Made by a program: the position numbers and the translations under genes
In this document: positions 39,671 through 51,559 of the stretch, piece by piece
Layout: every line of letters begins with the position of its first letter
How positions within the stretch are numbered: the first letter of the stretch is position 1
The notes under the pieces: generated by a model
Told to the model about the DNA's origin: nothing
What the model saw: the letters and a program-made list of their open reading frames with translations, nothing else
Databases searched by the model: none
Assembly: GCA_018881555.1 (NCBI GenBank)
Contig: JACAXG010000130.1
Span: forward strand, 1,634,036-1,698,035
Reading direction: 5' to 3'
DNA: 64,000 bases
DNA from: Amblyornis subalaris
Taxonomy: Eukaryota; Chordata; Aves; Passeriformes; Ptilonorhynchidae

Positions 39671-39814
39671 GGTCCTGGAAGTGTCCAAGGCCAGGTTGGA
39701 CGGGGCTTGGAGCACCCTGGGATAGTGGAAGGTGTCCCTGCCCATGGCAGGGGGTGGAACGAGATGAGCTTTAAGGTCCCTTGCATCCCAAACTGTGCTG
39801 TGATTCTGTGATTC
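39671..39814 (+). mobile_element. CR1 3'-end fragment
   Basis: TCCTGGAAGTGTCCAAGGCC to the terminal GTGATTCTGTGATTC repeat, a classic CR1 3' end. Confidence 0.93.
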
Positions 39815-40011
39815 AAGTCCAAGCTATAAAGTACAATCTCCTTTGGGCAAGAGGCTGCTGGAACACTGCTGAAGGTCCCCATGATAAAGGACAGAGTGCA
39901 ACTGCACGTGCAACCTGTGAGACCCATTCAGGCCTTGTCAAGATTCCAGGTACCTCCCTGCCACATTCCCCCATGGAGCAGAGAGTCACTGGTGCCTTCT
40001 CCAAGGGACGC

Positions 40012-40104
40012 GGTGTAGTGGTGGGCTTGCCAGTGATGGGTTAATGTTTGGATTCTATGGTCTGAGAAGGATTTTCCAACCTAAACCACCCTGTGATTCT
40101 CTGA
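40012..40104 (+). mobile_element. CR1 3'-end fragment (second subfamily)
   Basis: Diverged: TTTGGATTCTATGGTCTGAG, TTTTCCAACCTAAACCACC, GTGATTCTCTGAC. Confidence 0.7.
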
Positions 40105-41184
40105 CAGCCACCAGGAACAGTTATCAGCATCGTGTGTTTGTCCAGCCACTTGTTTGACAATGTTATCTCCTGGTGAAAGGCTCATACCATGCTGCAGGCT
40201 TGAGAAAAGAGAGGTAGAATGGAGAGAAAACAGCTCCTGATAGTTATGAATTTGCACAACTCTCCATGTCTGTGACTGCTGCTGTCATTAGAGGGAAATG
40301 GCAGGGAGAACAAACCCATTAATGCAGCTGTTAATTGAAAACAGGACCGTGTGGAGAATGGGGTTTGTAATTATGAGAATAGTTATTAAAATATCATTTT
40401 GCTTTTTAAAATGCCTGACTTCAGTACAGAGTATGGAGGAGCTATGTTTTAAAAAGTTAATTATTTCCAGTGCTTCAGAAAGAGAGGTCTAAGCCGAAAA
40501 TGATTTACCAAAATTGTTAAGACAGTTTTTTAATTATCAGTTTTTAAGCACAGTTGTAGAATCTGGGCTGCGCCTCAGTTTTGCTTTCACTCGGGAACGC
40601 GCTTCCCTCCCGTGCGGGTCGCGCTCCTTCGCGGGGCTCTCCGGAGCTGTGCGCTGGGCACGGCCGTGCTGGGGGGTCGGGAGCCCCCAGGTTCCGTTTT
40701 TGCCTTGCCGTGGTGGCTTTCCGGGGGCTCTGGCTGCCCCGCCCGCAGCAGCTCTGACCGCGGTGGTTCTCCCCGTGTGTCCCACCCTGGTGCGGTGCCT
40801 CGGGGCGATGCTGGGCTGGCAGTGCCCCGGGGGCAGGAGTGGCTCCGTGCTCGGGGGTCCCGGTCCCTAACAGCTCTTGGAGCCCCGGGCGGATGGGGCA
40901 GGCACCGGGTCAGCCTGGCTGAGGAGGGGCACCCGGCGCTGCTCGGGGCTGCGGGGGCTCGGCAGCCCCCGACTCCTCCGGAATTGTGAGCCGGGGAGGA
41001 GCCGGCCCCGCTCCCTGCGCCCAACGCCCTGCCGGCATCCCGCGGGAATCGGGAGGGAACAAAGAGCAGCATTTTTGCGGGCAGTGAGCGCCAGCTGGAG
41101 CCGGGCACGTGTTGGCAGCGAACAGCCCCTTGGGCAGCGCGGGGTGCGCGGCTGCGGGTCCGGCTCCCGCACGGGGCCCCGAGT
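40105..41184. other. Intergenic with a CpG-rich patch
   Basis: AT-rich to 40560, then CpG-rich at 40590-41180. Long ORFs on both strands in the GC-rich part show no recognisable protein. Possible minor CpG island. Confidence 0.4.
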
Positions 41185-41312
41185 GGGAGTGCCCACTGCA
41201 GGGGGCAAGCGCTTCCTACCGGGGGCAAATGCCCACCACAGAGTGCAAGTGCCCACTGCAGGGGGCAAGTGCCTCCTACGGAGTGCAAGTGCTTCCTCCA
41301 GGGTGCCCGTGT
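41185..41312. repeat. About 21-bp minisatellite
   Basis: Roughly six degenerate units of AGTGCCCACTGCAGGGGGCA type, directly before a CR1 copy. Confidence 0.8.
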
Positions 41313-41387
41313 GCCAGGGTGTAACTGCGCTCAGCCGTGTGCTGCGGACACTGCCTGCGCCTGGAGCTGTTCCCCAGGGAATTCCGC

Positions 41388-41923
41388 CCCTCTGCCCCGC
41401 TCAGGTGAGACCCCACCTGCGGAGCTGCTCCAGCCCTGGGGTCCAACATCAAGAGGACGTGGAGCTGCTGGAGCGAGTCCAGAGGAGGCCAGGGAGCAGC
41501 TCCCAGGGCTGGAGCCCCTCTGGAGCCAGGCTGGGAAAGCTGAGAATGTTCATCTGGAGAAGAGAAGGCTCCAGGGAGACCTTAGAGCCCCTGCCAGGGC
41601 CTAAAGGGGCTCCAGAAAAGCTGGAGAAGGACCTGGGACAAGGCATGGAGGGACAGGACACAGGGAATGGCTTCCCACTGCCAGAGGGCAGGGATAGATG
41701 GGATATTGGGAAAGAATCCCTGGCTGTGAGGGTGGGGAGGCCCTGGCACAGGTTGCTCAGGGAAGCTGTGACTGCCCCTGGATCCCAGGAAGTGTCCCAG
41801 GCCAGGTTGGACAGGCCTTGGAGCACCCTGAGATAGTGGAAGGTCCCTGCCCATGGCAGGGGGTGGGACTGGATGGGCTTTAAAGTCCCTTCCAGCCCAA
41901 ACCATTCTGGGATTCCCTGTTCT
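41388..41923 (+). mobile_element. CR1 LINE, 3' portion
   Basis: About 535 bp in plus orientation, one of the two longest copies here, from CCGCTCAGGTGAGACCCCAC to CCAAACCATTCTGGGATTCC. No intact ORF. Confidence 0.93.
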
Positions 41924-43419
41924 ACAACCAGGAGGGTGTCCGAGCTCCCACCCCTCTTTCCCCCCCTCGGCACTTCTTTGCTTCCAGCAAGGCACAGGTG
42001 GAATTGAGCACAAGCATAGGATGGACACACACCCAATGGTACAAAAATATACACTCATCCTTTCCAGACAATGGAATCATCGTGGAGAAACAGGCAATTA
42101 ATCATGCACAATAAATAATTTAGTCTTTCTTGCAACACTTGAAGTACAGTGAGTAAAAAACACTGATTTGAGAAGAGTGGTATTAAATAAAACTACCCAA
42201 AGTGAAGTTCAGTCTGCACACTGAATGGAGGAAAAACTGGTTTTTATTCAATTTTAATTAAATGGGATTTGGTTCTTCAATATGGAAAAACTAGATTAAA
42301 ACTGAGGCAAAAATTGAATCCCATTAATATTACTGGTAAATAAAAATACAATATTTTTTGGTTGAGGAAGCTTTAATAATAAGAGGCATCATAAAGAGAG
42401 AAATCAAAACTGGATTGTACATTCACCAGATTGTTCAATACAAAAGCCAACAAAATTAGGCCATATTGATGTGATAAGCAAGAAGAAATATATTAGTTTC
42501 CAGCTCACAACATTCCGGTACAAGACATCATTGGAAAACCAAGTCAATTTTTATATCAGTCAGATCCCGATTAAATGAGCCCACACTTCCCAGCAGGCAA
42601 TCCTACAGGCCTGGCCCCCACCGACACCTTGGGAATGAGGTGTAAATGTGTTTATTGCAGCCTCACCTCGCTCACCAGCTGGGCCCAGGTGGGCAGGTGC
42701 CAGGCTCGGGGTGGCCACTGCAGCCACTGCCACATCTGGGGGCAGTGCAAAGAGACCTGGAAAGGTCTTACTTAATATGTGCAATCATATTGAGGTCTTA
42801 ATATTCAAAATTATACTGGGGGCCAGCCTGGTAAGGAGTGTTGGCTGGTGCCTGTCATGGAAGGTGACCTGTTCCAGTTGGGGATATATATATATATATA
42901 CACGTATATATATATATATATACACACACACACATATATTTCCAAAGCTGTTCCAGGACCAACAAAGAACATTTGATCCAAGAGAGGCTTCCTAATATCT
43001 CTGCCTTAAAAATATGATACTAAGCAAGCACACTGAAAAACAAATATTTCTTATCTAAGATGTTTCTGTTCACAGGGGACAGAGTGAGAGCTGCAAATGG
43101 AGAATGAGGTTCAGGGAAAAAGTCAAAGCTTCAGGAAATATGATAATCATAACAATAATAACAGTAATAATAATAATAATATAGTGGGAGTGTACTATTT
43201 CCAGGTTAGAGTAAAATATTTTAATCAGGTATTCTCTAAGCAAATCTAAAGTGTCCCACTGACTGATCCATCCTAATGAGGCTCCGTGTGGGTTTCCAAA
43301 TCAGCTCCTGCCTTGGTTTCCCAGGAAGGCTGGTGAATTAAAGGCCTGTGAGGGGAGCAGGAGCACGCCTGGACAGCTCTATTGTCAGTGTAACCTGGGT
43401 AATTGTGCTAGAGCCTGTC
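41924..43419. other. Intergenic, AT-rich, two microsatellites
   Basis: Mostly unique AT-rich DNA, with a (TA)n(CA)n at 42883-42939 and (AAT)n-like at 43140-43182. No gene. Confidence 0.55.
42883..42939. repeat. (TA)n/(CA)n microsatellite
   Basis: Alternating TA runs separated by CACG and followed by ACACAC; strongly alternating pyrimidine-purine. Confidence 0.95.
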
Positions 43420-43660
43420 CTTCCCAGCCTTACAGAAACCTCCTATTTGCCTCAAATCCTGAAATGTTAATTTTCATCTCTGATTAAGCTGAAGACCAGT
43501 CAAGGCTCCTTTTATTAAGTCAGGCAGACTCCTACCTGCTTCCCGAGGGCTAAATTTGGCTGGGAAAGCCATTGTAATATTGTGTAATTAATTTGCCAGT
43601 CAAATAATTTCTGCAGGGCTCTAATTTACTTATCTGTCTTCAACACTAATGAATCTTCCA
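43420..43660. promoter_or_regulatory. Candidate conserved non-coding element
   Basis: Unique block with dense homeodomain and factor-like motifs: AATGTTAATTTTCATC, CTGATTAAGCTGAAG, CTTTTATTAAGTCAGGC, GTGTAATTAATTTGCCAG, CTCTAATTTACTTATC. Texture typical of vertebrate developmental enhancers; 12 kb upstream of NR4A2. Confidence 0.35.
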
Positions 43661-44059
43661 GCTCAGTACTTTAATCATGTTTTCTGCCTTTTTACCTCCT
43701 TTTTTAACTCCAACTTTCCAGTTGTTTACTATGGGCTGATCTGTAACCTGTATTTTGGGGATGTTTTTGTTCTCACAACAAAACCCAGCCGAACACTTGG
43801 ACTCTGTAGTTCTCCTCCATGACTGGGAACTGCTGAAAGCCTCCCTTGCTTTATTCCTCAATTTCAACACAACGAACAGGAGAGCTGAGTCGATAAAAAT
43901 CAAAGATGTAAAAATCCAGGAGAAAAAGCCATTTGCATTTGGAGGACTTAAGGTGGTAGCTTCATTCCAGCTCAGTGTAACCTGTGTGCAGAACTTCCTG
44001 AAGGTCATGCCAGGCACTATATTCCCTGATTGGTGGCAGTAGGTAAATATGGTTCAAAA

Positions 44060-44182
44060 AACGTGTGGATATGACACTTGAGGACACTGTTAAGTGGTGA
44101 CCATGGGGGTGGTGCTGGGTTGATGGTTGGACTCAATGAACTGAGAGGTCTTTTCCAACCTTAGCAATTCCGTGATTCTTTG
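44060..44182 (+). mobile_element. CR1 3'-end fragment (second subfamily)
   Basis: GTGTGGATATGACACTTGAG ... TTGATGGTTGGACTCAATGA ... CTTTTCCAACCTTAGCAATT ... GTGATTC. Confidence 0.85.
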
Positions 44183-44425
44183 AAATGTAACATTGCCAGG
44201 TTTTTTAGTTGTTTAACTTTGCAAGTCACAGGTCGGTCATGGTTTTTTGTTTTTCTAATACATTTATTGTGTAAAATGCCTTGGTAAATGGCATATTTAT
44301 GTTGTATTAAGTACATAAGTGTCATTCCAACCCACTGATATTTGTCACTTTACAGTTTTCCTAATCTCCAACAGGAATGTTTTTTGAAGGAGTACAGGAA
44401 TGCTCAATAAAAGGTAAGTAATCAC

Positions 44426-44790
44426 ACAGAATCCCAGCATCACTGAGCTTGGAAAAGCCCTACAAGACCATCAAGTCCAACCTGCGACCCATCCCCACCT
44501 TGTCCCCAGCCCAGAGCACTGAGTGCCACATCCAGGAATTCCTTGGACACCTTCAGGGATGGGCACTCCAAACCTCCCTGGACAACCCCTGCCAAGGCCT
44601 GACCACCCTTTCCATGGAGAAAGTCCTCCTGGTGTCCAACCTGACCCTCCCCTGGCACAGCCTGAGGCCGTTCCCTCTCCTCCTGTCCCCATTCCCTGGA
44701 AGCAGAGCCTGACCCGCACTGGCTGCCCCCTCCTGTCAGGGGTTGTGGAGAGCCAGAAGGTCCCCCCTGAGTCTCCTTTTCTCCAGGCTA
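44426..44790 (-). mobile_element. CR1 LINE, 3' portion (second subfamily)
   Basis: Inverted copy from ACAGAATCCCAGCATCACTG through GAGCACTGAGTGCCACATCC to GTCAGGGGTTGTGGAGAGCC. Very similar to the copy at 165-420. Confidence 0.92.
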
Positions 44791-46567
44791 CGAGGTTGGA
44801 ATTTAGGTTGGAATTCTGCACCCACTCGTTTGGATACCTCAAACAAATGGATGATACAACCACATGATAGAAGAAAAGTAACTTTCTGTATTTAATGATT
44901 AGTGGCTGGTGCCATGGCCGGGGGCTCAGGTGTTGCACAGAGTGTCGGACACGCCTGGGAGCAGAGACCCGCAGCTCTGCCAGTGCTCCAGGCTGGGCTG
45001 CATCCACCACACCAGCCCTCTCCACCTGTTTGTTTCATACCGCTGGGCTTTGCTGCTGGATCCCACTGAATGAGAGTGCTGGTTTTAAGAAGGAATTTTG
45101 AGTGTAAACATTAATCCTGGGAACAAGTGCAGGGGTAGGAAGTTGTAGCAGAAGGAAACATGGATGTCCTATCTGTCTCTTCAGAGCCCTGCTGTGATCC
45201 CTGCTCCCATGCAGTCTGGGAACTTTGGAACGGAGCTCTGGTCAGGCTGGACTGCAGAACTCCACCAGCTCGGAGAAGAGCTGCTGTGGAAAATAGTGAG
45301 TGAATTTACGCGTCTATCTGACGAGAATTGACGAAAAACGCAGAAACTTGAGTAGATCAAAGCGAACCCCATCCCCTGGGCCACGGGAGGCCTCCCTGAA
45401 AGGCGTGAGGTTCCCGAGGTACCAGGAATGAGTTAATCCCACCAAGGAATGCGGAGGAGCTGCCAGATAACAGAGTGACATTGTTTTTCCCTGATGTCAG
45501 CACAGAAACCCAAACACAAAGAGGTGAATGTAGTCCTTGGAGGCAGCTGAATGTGGAGCTTGTGCCGGCATCCAGCAGCATTGAAACAAGATGACAAAGT
45601 GTTTCCTGGAAGCAGGGCTGGCTCCAGCCAGCTGGGCCGCGGTGGGGAGGATCAGGGATGTGCCATGGTGGGAAGGATCAGGGATGTGCGTGTGCCGGGG
45701 GCAGGACAGGGCCCCATCCTGCTCCCTCCTGTTTACGAACACGCAGCTCTGGCAGGCTGGGGCTTCCACCCTGTAACTCAAAACCATCCATGGGTGTTTT
45801 ATTTTCCTTTACAGCTCACTTTAAGGCATCCTATTTTCTCCCATAGCATCCTCATGTTGTGTCTTGCCTGAATAATTCAATTTATTCTGTATTTGGTGGG
45901 TGATGGTCTAGAGGCTATTTAGGCCAGGCTGGAAGAGAAGCCTTGTTTCACTTTAATATAGGCAGCACTTGTATTGCTTCCAGAGGGACAGTAATTAAAT
46001 ACTTGCTGATAGGCTTTGGATCTGGAGCTGCTCTGCTCCGCAGCTGGAATGTGCTGTGCCTCCATCCACCTCCCGAGCAGGAAGTTCCACGATTGGGTGA
46101 CTGTCCATCACCACTGAGAGATCCATAACGGCACAGTAATATCTGTATTATTCATTTTCGGCTATTCTGAAGTCTACAGGAAGGTAAACAAAAGAAGAAA
46201 AAGCTGAAGAGAAGGGTTTAAATTGCTTTGTGTTTTTATTGCAGGGTTGGTATTAACCTTGCCAGCGCCCTTGGCTTGGCCTGGTGGGGAGCCACAGCCG
46301 CTCCGCGCCCTGGGTTACACAGAAACAGGAGAGTTGGGGTGTTAATTAGGAAAATCTGACCCAGCGACTCCCAGAAAGCGACTTCTTTAAATCTGGTTGG
46401 AAGAAAGTCAAGCTGTAAGTGCTGCTTTCTGACAGGATGGAAAAACGCGAGTAGCTGAGATTATGGAGATCACAATGGGGACGGCTGGGTGGGGAAGGGT
46501 CCTGTGGGACCGGTACGGCTGCTTGTGGCAGTATAAATTAAATACACTCTGCTGGTATCCAGTACAT
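44791..46567. other. Intergenic, one small duplication
   Basis: Unique DNA; a roughly 25-bp duplication (GGGAAGGATCAGGGATGTGC type) at 45641-45692. No gene. Confidence 0.5.
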
Positions 46568-47028
46568 CTGGAGTGAGTCCAGAGGAGGCCAGGGAGCTGC
46601 TCCCAGGGCTGGAGCCCCTCTGCTCTGGAGCCAGGCTGGGAGAGCTGGGAATGTTCACCTGGAGAAGAGAAGGCTCCTCCAGGGAGACCTTAGAGCCCCT
46701 GCCAGGACCTAAAGGGGCTCCACGAGAACTGGAGAGGGACTTGGGACAAGGCATGGAGTGAGTGACAGGACAAGGGGGAATGGCTTCCCACTGCCAGAGG
46801 GCGGGGTTACATGGGATCTTGGGAAGGAATTCCTGGCTGTGAGGGTGCTCAGGCCCTGGCACAGGTTGCCCGGAGAAGCTGTAGCTGCCCCTGGATCCCA
46901 GGAAGTGTCCAAGGCCAGGTTGGACGGGGCTTAGAGCAACTTGGGATAGTGGAAGGTGTCTCTGCCCATGGCAGGGGGTGGAGTGGGATGAGCTTTAAGG
47001 TTTTAATCCATTTCGAGACTCTGTGACA
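46568..47028 (+). mobile_element. CR1 LINE, 3' portion
   Basis: Plus orientation from GAGTGAGTCCAGAGGAGGCC to the degraded terminus GAGACTCTGTGAC. 5'-truncated. Confidence 0.92.
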
Positions 47029-47332
47029 ATGTGGGACAGCTCAGGTGCAAACCGAGGGAGACCAGCGCTACTCTGGAGATGGTGCTTAGGTTCTGAAAAT
47101 AGCGGGAGCAGGCAGCTCCCTGCAGAGCTAATGGAAGTTGCTGGTTTTGCTGCGAATTTGCCACCTGCGAAAAAACCTGTTTGGGTCCTTTTCCGTTTAA
47201 TTATCAGGGCTCTAAACCGGCCAGGTCCTGACCCCGGCTGGGGATCTCCATGGAGGGAGCAGCACCGCGGGCTGCCCCGGCCTCCGAGGTTTTCCCCGCT
47301 CCTCCCCGCAGGCAGACGGGGCGGTGCTGCTC

Positions 47333-47410
47333 CACTCCCGGGGATGCCGTGTCCCGCTCCCGGAGGATCCTGTGTCCCGCTCCCGGGGATGCCGCGTCCC
47401 GCTCCCGGCA
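47333..47410. repeat. About 23-bp tandem repeat, 3 units
   Basis: GTCCCGCTCCCGG recurs at 47351, 47374 and 47396, just upstream of tRNA-Ala within a local CpG-rich patch (47210-47860). Confidence 0.85.
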
Positions 47411-47503
47411 GAGGGAGTTGTATGGGGCCGGGGCAGACGGCGCAGCGGGACCGGCCCCGATGACCCTCCATTTGGGGGCGCCCGGCAGAGGCTTTTCGCA
47501 GCC

Positions 47504-47575
47504 GGGGATGTAGCTCAGTGGTAGAGCGCGCGCTTCGCATGTGTGAGGTCCCGGGTTCAATCCCCGGCATCTCCA
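47504..47575 (+). tRNA. tRNA-Ala(CGC)
   Basis: Complete 72-nt cloverleaf without intron. The acceptor stem GGGGATG pairs with CATCTCC (one G-U), discriminator A. The anticodon stem CGCGC/GTGTG encloses loop TTCGCAT with anticodon CGC at 47536-47538. T-arm CCGGGTTCAATCCCCGG carries the B box. TTTT at 47584-47587 is a good RNA polymerase III terminator. CCA is not encoded, as expected for a eukaryote. From memory it is identical or nearly so to vertebrate tRNA-Ala-CGC, so probably functional. Confidence 0.97.
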
Positions 47576-47786
47576 GCGGCTTCTTTTATTTTTCTTCCGG
47601 GTTTTTTTTTCCTCCCCGTGTCCCCGCGCGGGCGCGGGTTCCGCCGGGACGGGCCAGCACCGGGCCGCGGGCACCACCCGGCCCGGCCGTACCGGCGCTG
47701 CTGCTTCCCCCACGGGAGCCCCGCGGGGAAAATGAAAGCGCTGCGGCCTCAAAACGCGACGGCTCCTCCGCCGGCAAGAAACGAAC

Positions 47787-47857
47787 TGCATTGGCCGGGA
47801 ATCGAACCCGGGCCTCCCGCGTGGCAGGCGAGAATTCTACCACTGAACCACCAATGC
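47787..47857 (-). tRNA. tRNA-Gly(GCC)
   Basis: Complete 71-nt cloverleaf on the minus strand. The acceptor stem GCATTGG pairs perfectly with CCAATGC, discriminator A. Anticodon loop CTGCCAC has anticodon GCC at 47825-47823. T-arm CCCGGGTTCGATTCCCGG carries the B box. Convergent with tRNA-Ala, 211 bp apart. The nearest TTTT on this strand lies about 55 nt downstream (plus AAAA near 47731), so termination may be weaker. Sequence matches the standard vertebrate tRNA-Gly-GCC. Confidence 0.97.
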
Positions 47858-49307
47858 ACGCTTGACACTGTGCCCCCGCCCCTCTGTGAACCAGCTCACC
47901 CGATGTCACCCATGCCACTCGGTTTCATTCTCTTTTTCAGTCCCACGCGCTCAGGAAGCACTTTTTGAGCCATTATTTCCAGGGAAAAAGAGTTTTTAAA
48001 AAGTTAGCAATGCCTGTTATATATTTTCCTCTAAAGGATGACAAAACCTCCCGGAAAAGTGTATAATGCACCCATGATACACCCCACAGAATCAGGTCTG
48101 ACCATTGTTTTTGGTCTTCTTCATCTCTCACAGACACAAGATTTCAGTAATCATTATTTCAGTAATACTTTTTAAAACTTTTTTTTTCTCAGCATATTCT
48201 TTGAAAACTTCCTTTTTTTCTAAGCATTCTATTTGTATCAGGGATGAATAAATACTATTCCTTGAATAAGTGAGGAGTGATTTAATGAAAGAACTTCAGG
48301 AGATTTCGGGTGAAGGCTTCCAAAATTCCTTACACCTAGCACTACAGTTGGTGTCGATTTTAAAGGTCTTTTCAACATAAATGATTCTGTGATTGTTCTT
48401 TACATTTAAAAGCTTTCAGACTAAGTTACAAAGGTGTGGTTTTGTTCCTTCTGCATCCTGGGAGGACTTTGCCCGGGGAGGCCAATGGTAAGGTCTCGGA
48501 GGCTCAGCTGATGTACGAAGGACTCACCAGAGTGCGCTCACGATGGTGTCTGTGATTTGCCAGGTGATGCAGTGATGTTTCAGCACACCGTGCCCGTGTG
48601 GGCTGACGGGACATCAACAGCGAGTCGCTGCCTGCGCTGTGTCCCAAAACAAACTATGTACATCCTGACGTTCAGTTTGTCCTGGACACGCTCCCACCAA
48701 CAGCCACGCACGAGCCAGAGAGCCCAAGGGAAAGCTGCAACAAGGGCTTCACATCAAAGGAGCATCAAGATTCGTGTACCGAAAGAGTAGCTGTGCTTGA
48801 GAACACAGCCCAGGCAGGAGGAACACCCACCACCAACCACCTCTGCAAAGGTAGGAAGCAGGTGTTTTCCTGTTCAACCAACAGCACTCTGGCACTACAG
48901 GTAATGTTCCAGTCTCCTGTGGGGCCATACATGAACACCACAATGTAACAATCTGCCACAGTTCCCTTTCCTTCTCAACTTCCACTGGCAGAAGGTGGCA
49001 TAGTAAAAACTCTCAGTAATAACTATCATTTAGGCTATTGCTTATGGCTGGATTAGTCAGAAAAACTGTTTTCTCAGGCAAGTCCAGGACCAGAAACCCA
49101 CAAGCATTTAGGCAAAAAATATTGATACTGATAAGCCCCTAATTCCCTATTTTACTGTGTCTGGAAGTCAGCCATGAGGAGGCTTCTCCCTACTTTTGTT
49201 CTCTCACCTCCTCTCATTCCTGGTGAGCTGAGGCTCTGCCAGGCAGGGGACATCTGGCAACATCTGTGCACAGCCACACAGGACCCAGCAGCGTGTCCTC
49301 AGAGAGT
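47858..49307. other. Intergenic, nothing firm
   Basis: Unique AT-leaning DNA; a very degraded CR1 terminus may lie near 48360-48395 (TTTTAAAGGTCTTTTCAACA, GATTCTGTGATTG). No gene. Confidence 0.5.
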
Positions 49308-49436
49308 CATGGAATCACAGAATCTCAGCGTGGCTTAGGTTGGAAAAGCCCTCTGAGATGACCAGGTCCAAGGGTTAACTCAGTGTTGCCAAGGCTGCCT
49401 CTGACCCCTGTCCCCAAGTGCCCCACTCCTCTGTGG
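49308..49436 (-). mobile_element. CR1 3'-end fragment (second subfamily)
   Basis: Inverted: TCACAGAATCTCAGCGTGGC, GGTTGGAAAAGCCCTCTGAG, CTGTCCCCAAGTGCCCC. Confidence 0.88.
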
Positions 49437-49520
49437 GGCAGGGCAGGGCAGGGCAGAACACGCTGTTTGCGCCACTCCTTGGGGAGTTATTGCACGGGGG
49501 GACACACAGAGACAAACCTG

Positions 49521-49628
49521 GCACTGCGGGCAAGCCCCGCTCATTCCCAGAGCAGAAATGAAACCTGTCCTTGCACTGCAGGCAAGCCCTGCTCATTCCC
49601 AGAGCAGAAATGAAACCTGTCCTTGCAC
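49521..49628. repeat. 52-bp tandem duplication
   Basis: Two copies starting GCACTGC(G/A)GGCAAGCCC at 49521 and 49573, differing at two positions. Confidence 0.93.
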
Positions 49629-50107
49629 TCACTGACTCAGAGAACAGTTTCTCATGTCCATGACACCACGTTTTGCGTCCGCTCAGAACATCTGGAGGTG
49701 TTGGCTGATGTCCCGCAGGGATCTCTGTCAAACAGGAGTTTGGCAACTCACAGGCCTCCCTGGGGCCCAAATGTCCCTCCAGAACATGCTCTGGAAACCC
49801 TTTCCCAAGCTGTGTGACCCAGGCTCTCAACTGGCTTCCCTTTAAACTGACTGTGAGTAGGAGAGTGCTGAATCAAGGAAAAATCCAGACCTGTGATATT
49901 AGAAATGGTGGTCCAGAGCTCAGAACTGGTGAAAATCTCACAGGATCCATTCAGCTGATTGAGAATCAGCATCCTACTCCAGCAAAAGAAGGAGTCCTAC
50001 AGGGTTCCTTGTGTTAGTCATCACAATGGCTGGGAGAATGTTCCCCGCCAACCTTCAGTGCAGAAGGATCTGTTCCGTGTGCTCCCCGTGGACATGGCAC
50101 TGTCGGA
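49629..50107. other. Intergenic, nothing recognised
   Basis: Unique DNA, no gene. Confidence 0.5.
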
Positions 50108-50472
50108 GCAAGTCCAGAGGAGGCCACGAAGTTCCTAAGAGCACCCCCGCTATGAGCCTGTTCAGCCTGGAGAAGAGAAGGCTCTGGGGAGACCTGACAG
50201 CCCCCTCCTATATCTGAAGGGGCCTACAAGGAAGGCAGACAGGGACCCTTCATCAGGAACTGCAGTGACAGGACAAGGGGGAATGGCTTCATAGACAGGA
50301 GGGAAATTTGGATTGGATATTGGGAAGAAATGCTTCCCTCTGAGGGTGGGGAGGCCCTAGCACATGTTACCCAGAGAAGCTGTGGCTGCCCCATCCCTGG
50401 AAGTGTCCAAGGCCACGTTGGACAGGGCTTGGAACACCCTTGTCTAATGGGAGGTGTCCCTGCTTCTGGCTG
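50108..50472 (+). mobile_element. CR1 LINE fragment
   Basis: Plus orientation from GCAAGTCCAGAGGAGGCCAC to AATGGGAGGTGTCCCTGCTT; the 3' terminus is missing. Confidence 0.9.
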
Positions 50473-50906
50473 AGGCTTGGCAGAGCAGAGCCCAGGAGCT
50501 CCAGGTGCTCCTGCCAACTCTGCTGTGCCCTTCCAAGGAGGATGCTGCAGCTCAGGCCCCCTGCAGCCTCTCACACCCCAGGTTCAGCAGGTGCACTGTT
50601 ACAGGAACAAGGCAGGGTTGATAGGCAGTGATAAACCAGCTCAAGCCAAGCTGAAAAGTGCAGGTGTGCCTTACCTGGGGTGTGGCCACTGGATATCATC
50701 CATCCCTTCCTCCCGAGCCGGCATGGACACGTGTTCCCGTGTCACGTGGCAGGACTGTGGCTGTGCAGCCATCTGATATAAACTGGGTGTTACCCCAGTC
50801 CTTGTCCTGGCTCATAAAAATGGGAAAGGGCGATGGTACAGCTGTACCTGCACCCTTGGCTCTGATCCACCTCCTCATGTGGAGATGTGTTAAACCATGT
50901 AAGTTC
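50473..50906. other. Intergenic, nothing recognised
   Basis: Unique DNA between two plus-strand CR1 copies; no gene. Confidence 0.5.
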
Positions 50907-51306
50907 TACAAGGAGCAGCTGAGGGAGCTGGGAAAGGGGCTCAGCCTGGAGCAAAGGAGGCTCAGGGGGGGACCTTCTGGCTCTGCACAACTCCCTGACA
51001 GGAGGGGGCAGCCAGGGGGGCTTGGGTTCTGCTCCCAGGGAACAGGGACAGGACAAGAGGAAACAGCATCAAGCTGTGCCAGGGGAGGGTCAGGTTGGAC
51101 ATCAGGAGGAGTTTCTCCTTGGAAAGGGTTAACAAGCACTGGAAGGGGCTGCCCAGGGAGGTGGTGGAGTCCTCATCCCCGGAGGTGTCCAAGGAACAAC
51201 TGGACATGGCACTCGGTGCTATGAGCTCGGAACAAGGTGGGGATGGGGCACAGCTTGGATGCAATGGGCTTGGAGGGCTTTTCCAGTCTAAATGATCCTG
51301 GGATTC
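50907..51306 (+). mobile_element. CR1 LINE, 3' portion (second subfamily)
   Basis: Plus orientation from GGAGCAGCTGAGGGAGCTGG through GGTTGGACATCAGGAGGAGT to AATGATCCTGGGATTCTG. Close to the copy at 57590-57878. Confidence 0.93.
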
Positions 51307-51559
51307 TGCAAACGGAGATCTTACAAACAAAGCCTAAGGAGTACCTCAGAGCACTCTGAAATACAGCAAACCTCTTTGTAAGAACCAGCTCGTGTTTCAC
51401 TAACACATAGGTAACACTTAATATCACCAGGGAAGTCCAGCCAAGACTTCCAAAACACTGAAGATAACAAGAGGCCTTTCAAAATGGCTTCTAAAAGCCT
51501 CTCCATAAAAGCTTCCCGAGCGTGTTCCTGTCTGCTGTTCCAGAGTGCAGAGCAATTGC

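Noticed and set aside
40877..41836. 319-codon plus-strand ORF
   Set aside because: Its second half is a CR1 3' region and its first half GC-rich DNA and a minisatellite; no protein similarity recognised.
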